DNA of 64,000 nt from Isoetes taiwanensis (GCA_021234155.1 JAJEKV010000036.1:3028996-3092995); one strand, 5' to 3'. Counted from the stretch's first letter, positions 12,066-24,050 are shown. Notes: generated from the sequence alone by a model not told the origin. Translations and numbers: made by a program.

Positions 12066-12206
12066 ACAAATTATTGCATCTGTTAAAGTGTGATCCACTA
12101 ACTCAAACAACATAGTATTAGTTAGCAGACACAGTACTTTAATTTCGTTCACTAGTACTAATATCAAAACCTGTCACTAGTTAGTATACATATTCCCATT
12201 TCAGAC
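12066..12206. repeat. 145-bp direct repeat, copy 1
   Basis: About 140 bases from ACAAATTATTGCATCTGTTA to TATTCCCATTTCAGAC are nearly the same as 15,780-15,924, in the same orientation 3.7 kb apart. Shared inner words are TGTGATCCACTAACTCAAAC and AAACCTGTCACTAGTTAGTA. The copies bracket most of the HGKG pseudogene. A shorter, weaker match (AAACCTGTCATTAGTTAT) lies near 17,523. Confidence 0.9.
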
Positions 12207-12421
12207 AGCAAACAATCAACCTGACATAGAGGCATACATGTTCTTGTAGATCATGATTTGTTGAGCTAAGTATTTTCCTCGGTCCATGGTGTTGTAGCAT
12301 TAAGCTTGTAGTTAGATATTCATTTTTGTGGTAATCCTTAAGAGTAGCAGTGTTAAGCTAAACTGCCTTTCACTGATTGTTTTGTTATGTGAGGCTTTAA
12401 GCATAATATCTGATTAATTAA

Positions 12422-12488
12422 AGAATTCATACATGGAGTATTCCATCAGTAGCATGCATCTTATACAAATACTCCATGTATGAATTCT
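12422..12488. repeat. Perfect 21-bp inverted repeat
   Basis: Arms 12,422-12,442 (AGAATTCATACATGGAGTAT plus T) and 12,468-12,488 are exact reverse complements, separated by a 25-base spacer. The left arm together with the following TCCATCAGTAGCATG is copied in direct orientation at about 12,573-12,610. Confidence 0.95.
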
Positions 12489-15339
12489 CTGATGGACATT
12501 GAGCATACTAAAAGATGGACATAATCTGATAAAGATTATGCTACTGAATATAAACTAATAAATCTGATACATTAAAGAATTCATACATGGAGTATTCCAT
12601 CAGTAGCATGGATGATAGTTTAAGATAGTTTATGCTAATAATAATCTGATGGACATAATCTGATAAATTATGTATTAAACAAAAAAGGAAACAATGCAGG
12701 GATCCAGTACCATTTTCAAAACCGAATTGTTAATCATGTGCATCATGATGAATCTTTTTATAGAAGACGAGGGAGATTCTCAAGTATTAGTTCTTTTTCT
12801 TCTTCTTCGAGAGTATAAACCGTATCACAACCTTTGACACTGTGTTTGGCAACAGACATATGGATTTTAATTCCTGCAACTTGCTCCACAAACACAATGG
12901 CTTTATTGTCTGGACAATATTTGTAGCCTTTTTTTGAGTTGTGCAACTTCTCATAGTAATTACCTTCGATGATCTCATCCCCAATGGAAAATTTCTGCCC
13001 ATGCTGATTTACAAACTCCTGTTCAACAACATATCTTGGCTTTGTACATAGAACAAGATAGAATTCAGCATTCTCATAGTTGTTTGTTGGTGCAACAACT
13101 GCAAAAACATCATCAAGTATGAGCTGGCTGCTAAGATCATCTGACGTGCCAAAATAAATTGCATCGTCGTCTTCCTCTCCCCTATCCCCGTTAAACTTGG
13201 CAGTAGGCTCAATGACAACTAATTTCCATTCTCCTGTGTGTGTTTTATTGGGACAAAAATCCCAATTCATCAGAATGCATTCTGTACAGAAACAAGAAAG
13301 CTTCCTTGCCTGTAAATGTGTTGGATTAGTTGAAAATCCAAGAATGCAATGCAAGCTTCTTGTATCTTTAACTGTTTTTGCAGCCCATTCATTTTTTCTA
13401 TCCACCTCGCTCTTTCCAATTTCCCAGAAGTGCCTCCTGACCACACTTTGTTTAAGATAAGATGTTGGAGCTGCTGTTTCCATGTATTTCCGTAGCCACT
13501 CGACAATATCTTGAGCATTCCTTAATGTAACACCTCTCAACTATGCTGCCCTTAATGCCCTCTTGATTACTGCACCTGCACCATCGTGTTCTCCTTTACC
13601 GTGACCTGAACCCCAAAAGTTCCACATCATGTCCATGTCTGTCAAGCCCTTCGATCTCGAAATGAAGTAGAATCCTCTCGCGGATTTGAATTGGGAAGCT
13701 GCTCTATCTGAGAAAACCACATGCATTTTTGCTTTTATGTTGTTTTCAATCAACCAATTGTGATGTAAACAAAGGCGGTCTTTGCACGAACAACGAATCA
13801 TGTTGCCTATCATCCGAGATGTAAAATGCTCTTCTTTGATAATTTCTTTGCGTTTTTAGAATCCCTTCTATATGTCAAATGAACAAGAATAGTAACTGTT
13901 CATTGTGCGGTGCATTGATTGAACTTCATTTCGCTCTTTCGAGTGTAATTTTCAGCAAAGTCAAGAATAGATACTATGGTATCTTCCTCGGAAACCTTTG
14001 TAACAGACTTTCTAAATTATGATTCCTGCCACTTGTAACGGAAATTATGACCGACATATTCCTTTGCCTTCTTCCTAAATGTCTCCATCAAAACTTTGGT
14101 GGTTGGTTTCTAGATATTGGTGTTGTAATCTAGTCTTCTTTTTGCCCTTCTTATCAAAGCCAACATCCTCATAGTCCAAATACTCCCACTGAACTTTGGT
14201 GTTGCTATCATCAACTTCCTCCTTTGGGCAAATAGGAAAATTTTTAATACCACAAGTTTTGCACTCACCTACGAGACAATCATTTTTGTGCCAATCATCT
14301 TCCTCGTCTTTCGGACACACCATCTTCTTCCACATCTCACTACTGGAGTTCATCTTCCACTTTGATGCGCTACAACCTACTCGTCCAGGTTCGCTATTGC
14401 ATATCGGACATGTACAATTGCAATCTGAAGGGTGCACCAATGAAGAACTTCTCATTTCTAGGATGGGTCCTGATCTACACATAAGTGGCCGAAGTGAAGT
14501 GGTATTCTCATTGAGCTTTGTGAAATCGTTGAATACAAATTGATTCCCCTATTAGGGTAGAGCTTTGAAAGAACGTGAGATATAAATGCTCCGAAACTAG
14601 ACAATCATCGAGAGCACGAAGAGACTACGAAACACAAGATGAACAAAGATCTTTCATCCGCCGCTCGGTTTATACAAGGAAGAGAAAACTGGTGCTCGCT
14701 TCTCCTCGGGATGCAAGCCCCGTCCTTGCGCAATCCCGTGCATCTCGATCACCAAGAGACCTCAGAATCAACCTGCAAAGGCAACGATGAAGAAAAACCC
14801 GTCAAGGAGTTGAAGCCTAGCGCAATAATATATCAAATATCCAATCAAGTCCGAGGCGCGTGGCCACGCTGAACAAAGGAACAACGGCCGACCAATCGAA
14901 AATCGTCCATGAGAATGACCATCGCGGAGAAAAAATATTCGATTAGTCTTTGCCTCGTGAGGCTACAATGCCACACCGAGGGATGAAAAATGGAGGATGC
15001 CTCGGAGGCTACTGAGCCGCGCTGAGAACACCGAACCATAAGAACATATAAACTTGCCAAGAACATCGGACAACGAAAAAACATGGAGGGTGCGAGGCGA
15101 TAAAAGCAATCTGAGAGGTAGAGAAAGAAGACAGAAACCGTAGATGGTCACTTGACCAAAGGAAAAGAGGAATAACAACATGGAACAAACATGAACAATT
15201 TACTGCCAACAAACCCAAGAAACTCAACCGAACCAGAGCCAATGAACCCTATACCATCCGAGAAGAACACAAAGAGAGGGAGGGAAGGGCGGGAAGGTAG
15301 GTAGAAGGCGCTAAAGACAACAAAGCAAAGCTCAAGAGA

Positions 15340-15447
15340 ATGCCGATAGCCAACCAAGGGAAAAACCGGTCTATAAATAGGAGGGCGTGATACTGGGGCG
15401 TCCCCATCCAAGGAATGACGGTTCTATTGCTATCGCAATAGAACCGT
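15340..15447. promoter_or_regulatory. TATA box plus 13-bp hairpin module, copy 1
   Basis: TATAAATA is at 15,372-15,379. Downstream, the word AATGACGG leads into a perfect hairpin: arm ACGGTTCTATTGC (15,418-15,430), loop TATC, arm 15,435-15,447. Upstream is ATGCCGATAGCC...ACCGGTC. The same arrangement, with a different stem sequence, is at 31,513-31,598. Because TATAAATA reversed still reads TATTTATA, the direction of transcription cannot be decided. Confidence 0.5.
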
Positions 15448-15779
15448 AGCATTTTGTTGATCCCTTCCCGCAACATGGTTATCCTCTGATGGTGCATGCA
15501 ACAACAGGTATTGAAATCCTTCAACTTCACCACAAAGGGTTTCAATTTCTGGGGAAACTCAGCCTTGAAGCCCAAGAAAAATTCAATCTGCAATTACAAC
15601 AGCAATGGTAAACTCGTGAGAACACAAGCATAAACACAAAATTAGGGTCTCGCTAATAGAAAAAGTCATTCTAGTGCTAAGCACCACTACATCCATGAGT
15701 AGTCCTACCTTACATAGCATAGCACTAGTTAGCAAACGTATGCTACCTCCCTCGGATAGTACTAGAACAAACATACTAG

Positions 15780-15924
15780 TACAAATTATTGCATCTGTTA
15801 AACTGTGATCCACTAACTCAAACAACATAGTACTAGTTAGCGAACCACGGTCCTTTAATTTTGTTCACTATTACTAATATCAAAACCTGTCACTAGTTAG
15901 TATACATATTCCCATTTGAGACAT
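15780..15924. repeat. 145-bp direct repeat, copy 2
   Basis: Near-identical, same-orientation partner of 12,066-12,206. It lies in the intron-like segment and is followed to about 16,080 by more TAGTACT, CTAGCAAT and TAGCACTAAT words of the kind seen at 6.66-6.99 kb. Confidence 0.9.
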
Positions 15925-16824
15925 GTGAAGTACTAATTCCATTTTTCATAGTATTCATGCAAGTATTAAAAGATAAAAAGCTATTTAGTACTATTGACTA
16001 CAAACGAGGCAAACAAGACCTAACCACATAAGCAATTTAGCACTAATATGCTACTTAATCAACTAGCAATATAGCAAATTTAACAATGCCTTATAATTGA
16101 ATATAAAAAATATGGCGGGACAAAACTCACCGCTCACCGGAGATAATGTGTCGGATGTTTAGGGATCCTTCCCTCTTCCTGATCTAACATCTTTAGCATT
16201 TGGAGATACTCTGGTGTGGTTTGCCCAATAAAATTTAACACAATCAATAACTTCTTCACTGAGACAATCAGTCCTTTTTTTCCTTCCTTCAAGTGCCAAC
16301 TTACGTTCTCCTTTTTGCACTGAAATCATATGCCTTCTAGCTAAAGATATGTTCCTTGGATGGATACCTAATGCTTTAGCGTAACGCCTTCTCTTGCCAT
16401 GAGGTGCATGCGCAATTGACATAGAAAGTGCTGCCCTTTTAGCTGCAAGCTTATCATTGCTACATGCTGATTTCACTTGTTGCAGACCATCCTTTAGATT
16501 GCATACAATATCCGCGTCAATTTGCCTCTCTTTATCAAGCTCTGAAATTCTGACTGACCTATTATTCTTAACAAGCTCCCATACTTTTTGCACGTCATCA
16601 TTGTCAAGATCTTTGGTAGTATTCAAATAGTATCTTACAATTTTAAGAGCCTTGTACTTCAATCTCCATAGTGGAAGCCCTGAATTTGACGCATTATCAT
16701 CATTACAAACCAATTGAGCTGCCTCCTCCTTGCGTCTTTGACGTTGAGCTCTCTTTTTTAATCTAGCCTTTATTTTTTGCTCTTCCTTTCTTCGCTTTTT
16801 ATCGCATCAGAATCTTCCATGCTT

Positions 16825-19120
16825 GTATCGGTCTCTACGGATTTCCATCCCTAGTGGCATCTAATCCCGCAATCTCCATCTGAAGAAATAATGTACAAAA
16901 CACACGAAAAAATTTAGAAAGCTAGATCGTATTTAGTCAAACATTAATATTATATTGAAGTGCAAAACCTTAAAGAGTTAAAGCATAGTGCTCCAAATAT
17001 CCGAGGTAGATACTGACCATTACTACATATATTATAGGACTAGGGTAGAATTATCAGAGAGTACTTTCAAGTTTAAAAAAATATTGATATCAGTGGAATT
17101 CTATTTCCATGTCTGGACTCAAATTTACTTTCGAGTCTGGACTCAAATATATCAGTGGAATGCTATTTCCATGTCCGATTCATGAGGCAAGGATTCAGAT
17201 ACACTAATTACTTAGAAAACGAATTTGGCAAATAGGAAAAAAGAAACACAATAAACATTGATCCATTCAAACCTGGAATAAATCGGTAGACGAGAAGCAT
17301 GAAGATTTCGATCTTCTAGTTTTCCTTTCGGGAATGCACGCTGCTGAGCCGAAATTTTCCAAGAATCGTGCAATTCGAATTTTTACTATTTTTGTTTTTT
17401 ATGAAATTTGAAATTGCCTCCAAGATTCCTAACAACCTCACGTGGCTTTATTGGTTTTTAGTACTAAAATGGGGGACAAAGGGGACAAGAAAAATGAGAC
17501 GCCCTATTGTGCTTGGACCCCGAAACCTGTCATTAGTTATTATATGATTCCTCTTAGGTGCATTGCAGAGAAAACCCAGGTTTTATGTTGTGCAGGTCCA
17601 ACAAATATTATCATTAGAGTAAACAGAGAACTTTAATAGATCATGACCTGTCCACCTCTTTTCCATTTATAGGACATCTGATATATTTAACATATATTTA
17701 ACTGGATCTTCTTACTGTGGGTATTTCTAAGCACATGTAATTGCTCTAAACAGATCCATGGCAAGACTTAAAAACATGGCCTTATCAGAAAAGGTAATTG
17801 AACTTCACTTATTAAATGCAGTTAGATGCACAACGACGTATTTGGCATGGAATGCAAGCAACTAAAGCAACTAAAGTATTATGTTCAACTGTTCAAATCT
17901 GGAGAATAGAGATAAGAGCGTTCCAATTCTGTTGTTTTGTAGTTTGGAAGTTGGCATGTGTGCATGTCATGAGTTTTCCAAATTCCATATGTTCAAAAAT
18001 ATGATAACAATGGATTCTGACCATAACTTAACTTTTGTTGCTTTTCAATATACTTTCACAATAACAATCTGTGGCTAATAATAATGGTCGTTTAAAGAGT
18101 CTATCCATTATAATATCACCACTATTGTTCAGTTATTGTTTTGCAATCCAAATAGATATTCTATTTAGAAGGACTTGAATATGTGGCTTCTATGTGCATG
18201 AATTTTGATGTCTAATGCACATGTTCAACGGACACAAGTACTCAAATCAAGATTTGAACCAGTGGGCCATTCAGATAACTATGTCCTTGTGATGGTTTGT
18301 CCTAAATCCATGATGCACTATAGGACATTCTAATCTAATCTTACCACCTTGCATTACAGAACAACTCACAATGGCAACCAATATATTGCAAAGGGATACC
18401 ATATTTCTAAGGATACTTTTGTAGTGGTAGTTGCCACCAATGCATATGGTGTAGTTGCATTGGACAGAAGGTGGCAAGAATTCTAAATCAGCTATTGTCC
18501 AGATAGCATGCAGATAATAAAAAAATTTAGGCTATCCATTGCACTAATCTTATGTTTGCAATATGTAAGTTCAAACAATTCTATAACTTTGTTTCATTTA
18601 AAATATGATATGACACTTTGTATCCTAAACAACCTAAATCCTTTGTTATTGTACACAAAGTAAACAAGACAACAAATCCCTTCAAATGCCCAGCTATTAA
18701 AATGTTCAACTTGGTATAAGAACCTTGGTACTTAGTGTCATGTCTCTCCTCTTTATCAGTTCTAGCACAAAGAATATATTATGACTCAAACTACAGATAT
18801 TGAACACCTCTGCCCTCTATAAGTTGTACCACTTTCCCCTTTGCATTTGGCTTACTTAATAGAAGCGTCGTTCCATTTTGTTTTTTAGATTGAGTTGCAT
18901 CCAATGGTGATGCCTTTCTCCGTTTTCTTATTTTACCTATTCTCATGGTTTGTATTTTTTTCAAAGACTCTCATCCCTTTATACTTCTACGATTGTGCGA
19001 ACTTTCTAGAAGAATAGTTCCATGGTGGAGTTGTACATCTTTGTATTACCCTTGCCCTCTTCAAACCACATTGTTTATTCTAGCTAACAATGAAACAACC
19101 ACCTCTTTAAATTGTTACTA
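16825..19120. other. Intergenic DNA, no gene seen
   Basis: AT-rich sequence upstream of the HGKG pseudogene. A short block reading ATCAGTGGAA..CTATTTCCATGTC is present twice, at 17,089 and 17,151. The open frames are all under 76 codons and match nothing I know. Confidence 0.55.
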
Positions 19121-19150
19121 AGCCCGACAACGCCGGGCACCATAACTAGT
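19121..19150 (+). mobile_element. Helitron-type 3' end
   Basis: A hairpin GCCCG-ACAACGC-CGGGC (19,122-19,138) is followed by ACCATAA and then CTAG (19,146-19,149) before a T. A short GC hairpin a few bases before CTAG with a host T is the standard Helitron 3' terminus, and the wording closely follows that of plant Helitrons. The matching 5' TC end is not identified, so element length is unknown. Confidence 0.6.
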
Positions 19151-19594
19151 CTCAATTAGAGTAAACATAGCCACACGAATATAGTACAAAGTCAAAGTCA
19201 TGAGAAATAAAGAACGAGAAGGAAATTTCCAGACTTTGCAAATTCAGAATTACAATGTTGCAATAATTATGACATTCAAGAAAGAATATCAGTGTGGTAA
19301 AGTTAATAAAGCACGTTGCCAATGGTTATCAAATCCTTTATAAAATCCAACATAATACTTAGGCCAAGAGGCTTGAGTCTATGCATTAGTATAAACCTCA
19401 ACATTTACAGGTTCTCAACACTGGAGCAAAAGAAAAGAGCTTTAGAATAGACTACGTTTTTAAAAACTATTCCAGAATGATGCTTCATGTGAGTATTAAA
19501 GATGCTTATTGATAACGGAAGGAATACAGAGGTAAAGCCAATCCATTATGGTATCTTACATTCTCTTGAACATTATTTACACGTTCTTAACTTA

Positions 19595-19623
19595 TGCCAG
19601 CAACGCTGGGCACCATTACTAGT
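19595..19623 (+). mobile_element. Second, related Helitron-type 3' end
   Basis: CCAG-CAACG-CTGG (19,597-19,609) is followed by GCACCATTA and CTAG (19,619-19,622) before a T. It is homologous to the end at 19,150 (shared GCACCAT.ACTAGT). One C-G stem pair has changed to A-T on both sides, so the hairpin is kept. Confidence 0.55.
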
Positions 19624-19659
19624 TTCACAAGGAGCCCAAAAATGAACTACTATATTTAA

Positions 19660-19860
19660 CTATTATTATTTCATCTAAAAACCACCATCTATGTGGTTTT
19701 TTATGCATAAATTTACTTGACAGAAGAAAACCACATACAATAGTAGTTTTTCAGTACTTATGGTGGTTTATGATATTGGTATTAAAGCTAATTATCAACG
19801 ATATAGTGGTTTGTTAGAACTTGTAGTGGTTTAATACTAATAATGGCAACTGCATGAATT
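19660..19860. repeat. GTGGTTT/AAACCAC-rich segment
   Basis: Many copies of AAACCAC and its complement GTGGTTT occur at irregular spacing on both strands (for example AAAAACCACCAT, ATGTGGTTTTT, GTAGTGGTTTAAT). Similar segments are at 24,690-25,150 and, as GTGGTATTAT, at 60,480-60,720. This may be the subterminal part of a non-autonomous DNA transposon. Confidence 0.4.
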
Positions 19861-22800
19861 GTGGCAAGACCAAAGTCTCCTTTTTCTTTTTTCATTGCCT
19901 ATACTATAATTCCATGAGCATATGCTCAGACGACTAGCATGAACACATGCCACATTAGTACGATTCAACTTAATGCATTGGTCACATAATAAGGTTGACA
20001 GACCCATGTATGTGCATGTGATTAGATCATGAAATTTTGCAATGTTACTATAAATTTTGTCGGATTAATATAATAAAATGTTGGTGAGGAAATGACTATG
20101 AGTGATATATATCATAGTTGATGGCAAGATTGGCAAAACTTATCATCTAGTAGATTTTTTTGGCCGATAATTCTCTCCCATACCATGATTTAAGGCAAGG
20201 TCCAAAGGAAGTGACTATGTGGAATTATAAACATACTCACTATAAGGAGTTATGTGGAACTATAAGCGACGACGTGAAATTACATACTCACTATATGGAC
20301 CGTTAATCTTCTACAAAGAGAGCTATGGCACCAAAATAAAGCACCCTATGTTGAGAAGTCCTAAATGCCACTAAGTACAAAATTTCACTAATGCTATTTG
20401 AGAAGGAAATTTTTCAAAATATTCCCCTCAAGTTATTAATTATATTTACCAATTCACCCCTACAATTCCATAATTCCCAAATTTCCTCTATCTAAGGCTA
20501 CATTCCCATGTGGTCAATCGGACTTGGACAAGATATATAGGGGTAGCAGACCGGACTTCTCAGAAATCCCTTTTGGTTTTTAAAACATTCGAAGTCTTCT
20601 TTTACGTTCGGACGTGGCCGCCTAGCAAAGCCATTTTCATGGGAACACTCCGGCGTGGATTTGAACTTCAAAATAGCAAATTGCTCCACATTAGGCTAAT
20701 TACAACAACAACACTTCAAGTTCTTCCATAGAGGACTCTAATATTTTGAATTACATCATGCTCTCCTTCCCTTTCAGTCTGACTAGATTTTTAACCCCAA
20801 AAGGACTTATCGAATTCATCAATTTCTTGTTTTAGTCACTCAAATAAAAATAGAATCTCAACTCGAACTGTAATTTTGATAGCTTTTAAACATATTAGAG
20901 AGTTTGTTATTGCTTTAAAAATGCAAATGAAGACTAAACCTTGCTCTTCCAAATTTTGAACCAATTCCGTAGAAGTTGTCACTCCATTTTATGAAGGATA
21001 GGAGCCATCAATTGTTTCTTCATCTAGATACATCTTTTGAAGTTTTAAGATACAGTTTTTGCATATATATTTTATGATCTAGAGTAAAAGAATTTGGAAG
21101 CATTAGAAAAGCAATACACAGAGAGCTAAACTCTGCACAATCGGACTTATATATGGAGAGCCTTATCTCTTCTCACATCATTGCATAATCATTGTTGATA
21201 AAGTTTATCTCTATTATAGTCAAATGACTAGCAACTCTATTCCTTCGATCTAAGGTCAATGGCACCAATGGGATGTTTTAAGAGCATATCTTGTCTTTTC
21301 TGGGAGGATTTATTTTGTGAAATACACTTTGGGACAGCTTCCACATAGAAGAATATAGAATATAATAGATTTTTTAACGTTCACGAAGACCAAGAGGTCA
21401 TGGGACCCAAGATGCCTCCCGATCTACCCAAGATGATGCTTTAATCTACGACTGAAAGAGGGGAGTTTTTTTTTTTTTTGGTGGGGTTGGTTGAGGGGGG
21501 TCCCGCATTCCAGTTTGCCTTGCATTACCAAAGATTGTTCCAACTAACAAACCCAAAAGTTTTTGAACGTAATACCACCACTCCAGTTTGTTAACAACAT
21601 ATTGTTGGACGAATGGCATTTTTTGAAATTCTAAAAACTATGGGGACAGTTTTGGAAATAATATACTAGCTAATCTTCTGCACAAGAAGATTCCGCAGAG
21701 TAATGTTTTGAGGCGGCCCACCAAACAAGACGGCGCATGAACTGCAAAGCCGTGAGTGCACTGTTGAGTCTGTCAGTGCCCCCGAGGAACATTTTGAGGT
21801 GAATTTTCAAGTGAGAAAGATTACCGAGGCGTAAAAAAATGCCGCCTTCAAATTATGAATGAGAGTGGGGAGCCAAACGCCACGGAGTTGGGTGGGGAGC
21901 CAACCACCACTGAGTTGGACAACGGCGAGCAACTAACCGAGCCACAAACACCATCAAGTCAGGTGCGATAAAATCCTAAGACAATTGAGTTTGGCATTAA
22001 GAATGCCAAAATAGAGCATAAGAATCCCATTTACCCAAAACAAAATTCGATTGAAGAAGAGAAATCGATGGTGCTGGATATTCATCGGTTTTTTCTGTTA
22101 CAGACAATAATATCAAGGAAAAAAAAAAGAAACCATGCCAAGAACAATCGAATCCCATAAACTTTTAAAAACTTTTGAAATCAAGCCAACCAAAGCTTGA
22201 AGATCGAATCCATAGAATCTGCAGCCAGATTCAACAGTTGCACCCGCACCCAGGCACGTCTGCTAGAAAAAAAAAAAAAAGGTATCCGAAAAATGTAATA
22301 GCAGGGGATAGTGGCGCCACTCAACAAAACAGGGAGGGCTTTTATGCCTAATAAAACTTACAAAAATTTACAGTAATTTAAAAGCGACATTTATTAAGAC
22401 CTCAGAGGTATCACTTATATTTGTCTTATCGCTTATATTGTCTTATTGCTTATTGTGAGCCATTGATCTCATGAATTATCTATCTCTTAATCCAAATGGA
22501 GACACTATCCATCTCTCTCACAGCCTTTTAGGGTCGGATTTGAAAAATATGGCTCTTCACAATCCCACAAATGCATGTGAACAACAGACCATATGCAAAT
22601 CCTAAACTAAATACGGGACTTCCACATCTCCATCGCCATACCTTCGGCCGATCGCATTAGAAAACCTTATTGGCTAAACCCTATCTACTAGAAACGTCTA
22701 TTCCAGCTCCTTCATTTCGATGTATTGAAACTAATTTTCTACCGTCAGCAATCTACTAATTTATCTACGAATACACCTCCAATACCATTAAGAATCTTAT

Positions 22801-22950
22801 GTAAGACGGTACATTTTTAGCATTTTTTACACTTTTATCGTAATGTAGGGAGCGGGGTACTTTTGAATTCTATATATACAAAATAAATAGAGGGGCATTT
22901 TTGAAATAACCGAAACATCCCTCTAAAATGTGGACGAACTGATAAGAATA
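19861..22950. other. Intergenic DNA, no gene seen
   Basis: Non-coding, AT-rich. Short homopolymer runs (T at 21,467; A at 22,120 and 22,267) could be tails of old retroinserts, but no body sequence is recognisable beside them. The stretch 21,700-21,960 is GC-richer and still without a supported open frame. Confidence 0.5.
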
Positions 22951-23078
22951 TTGCCCTAACCCTAAAAGGAATGGCGGCCAGATCCGGTGCGGCGAGTTCT
23001 CTCCTTTCCTCCTTTTCTGCGGATACTTCCTTGCTACTCCTGCTTTTGCTCAGATGAATTAGTCATACCAGCACTCTG
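22950..23078 (+). other. Candidate first exon of an unidentified gene
   Basis: CCCTAACCCTAAA (telo-box-like) lies just before an ATG at about 22,971 that opens 28 codons starting MAARSGAASSLLSS and rich in leucine. A good donor, CTCTG|GTAAGC, follows at about 23,078. The following 1.2 kb has mRNA-like, mixed composition but no long frame. It could be a non-coding transcript or the 5' end of a decayed gene. Confidence 0.25.
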
Positions 23079-23875
23079 GTAAGCAGCATACAATCTCTAT
23101 CTCCAGTTTTTAAAGCATCTTACCTTTGTGATGTAGATTAATCAGCATGATAGAAGCAATCAAGGGCTTTATGTGCTTGCCTCTGGAGGAGAAAGGATCC
23201 ATCAAATTGATGCAAAATGTGTGCTTATTTTTTACATGTTTGTGTGTTTTTCTTTAACGGATCTATGTGCTTGACTTTATTCTTTCTATGTAGTTGAAAG
23301 GGAATGACACACTGCAGCCAGCCCAAGAACTATAATGCTGAAAAATGCCAGGGGGCTATGACAGTCAGGCCGTTGGCATCAGATTAGAGCCTTCGATGCT
23401 CTGTGATGAAAGAAGAAGATAGTGTGCCAGAAACTGTTGCTTTCATGAGGACGTGATTAGGGAGAATGCAAGTTATATGTTGAGTCTTTTTACCGGTCTC
23501 TAGAACTGTCCATCTTTTGGTAGGTTCTTCTCTTTAACCTTTCTCTATGCTATCAAGTTTTCGTTTATACTATCAAGTTTTCTCATTTGGATAGCACTCT
23601 TTTACTATTAGCAAGATAGGAATTCGTCAGCTTGAAACAGTATTTGAGGTGGTCCTGGTTGCTTTTGAGATTGTGGTAAAAGTGATGGGTAATTCTCAGA
23701 TTTCTTTAGTATACGTTTAAAAATTGGGGTTTCAGTCCACAATAGTGCTCATGGAATGTAAAAATGAGTTTGTTTACTAGTTTCATAACTGGAATACTAA
23801 TGGCACTAGAAAAGAACAGGTAAATTTCATGGCAAGATTGAATGTTTATATGTTATAGCATTGTACAGTAGCACA

Positions 23876-24050
23876 TCAATTAATTGTGAATATAGGCTGT
23901 CGAGATTTGGCATAGCATTCTGACATTCCTGCCTCAATTAATTGTGAGTATCAGGCTGTCTAGATTTGGCACAACATTCCCGCATTCCTTCTTCAATTAA
24001 TTGTGAATATCAGGTTGTCTAGATTTGGTGCAGCATTCCAGCTTTCTTGA
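23876..24050. repeat. 59-bp tandem repeat, three copies
   Basis: The unit starts TCAATTAATTGTGAATATCA and continues GGCTGTCTAGATTTGGCACA, then GCATTCC. Copies begin near 23,877, 23,936 and 23,994. They differ by scattered substitutions. Confidence 0.9.

Larger units (their letters stand above)
14546..16136 (-). other. Intron-like or inserted segment within the HGKG pseudogene
   Basis: On the - strand the upstream block ends in readable KHPTHYLR followed by GTGAGC, a good donor, and the downstream block begins after CCCTAATAG, a possible acceptor, with NQFVFNDFTKLNEN. An intron of about 1.59 kb would join them. The segment is not ordinary intron sequence: its proximal half (14,560-15,450) is GC-richer and shares a TATA-plus-hairpin module with 31.5 kb, and its distal half (15,700-16,080) carries the TAGTACTA-rich repeat. 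It may therefore be an intron enlarged by insertions or a plain insertion. Confidence 0.45.
12758..16821 (-). pseudogene. Decayed gene of the SQFK / HGKG family (probable transposase-like protein)
   Basis: Reading on the - strand: an ATG at 16,821 (MEDSDA) is followed by a one-base frame break and a basic stretch (KIKARLKKRAQRQRRKEE), then an open block 16,713-16,159 with GIHPRNISLARRHMISVQKG and LSEEVIDCVKFYWANHTRVS. After a gap of about 1.6 kb (16,136-14,546) comes a cysteine-rich block 14,540-14,075 (CNCTCPICN; CLVGECKTCG...ICPKEE). Then, through several stops and shifts, KAKEYVGHNFRYKWQ, LDFAENYTRKSE, TVTILVHLTY and VVFSDRAASQFKSARG, and WNFWGSGHGKGEHDGAGAVI followed by KRA. After a stop near 13,540 it continues as a C-terminal block with a second cysteine cluster (SCFCTEC...CPNKTHTGEW) to 12,758. 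I know this motif set from large families of uncharacterised proteins in animals and some plants; the spacing of SD..SQFK and HGKG.hDG resembles a DDE-type nuclease, which is inference. The gene is not translatable as it stands. Confidence 0.65.

Noticed and set aside
23390-23480. GTGATGA as the C box of a C/D snoRNA
   Set aside because: No CTGA D box at a suitable distance and no terminal stem.
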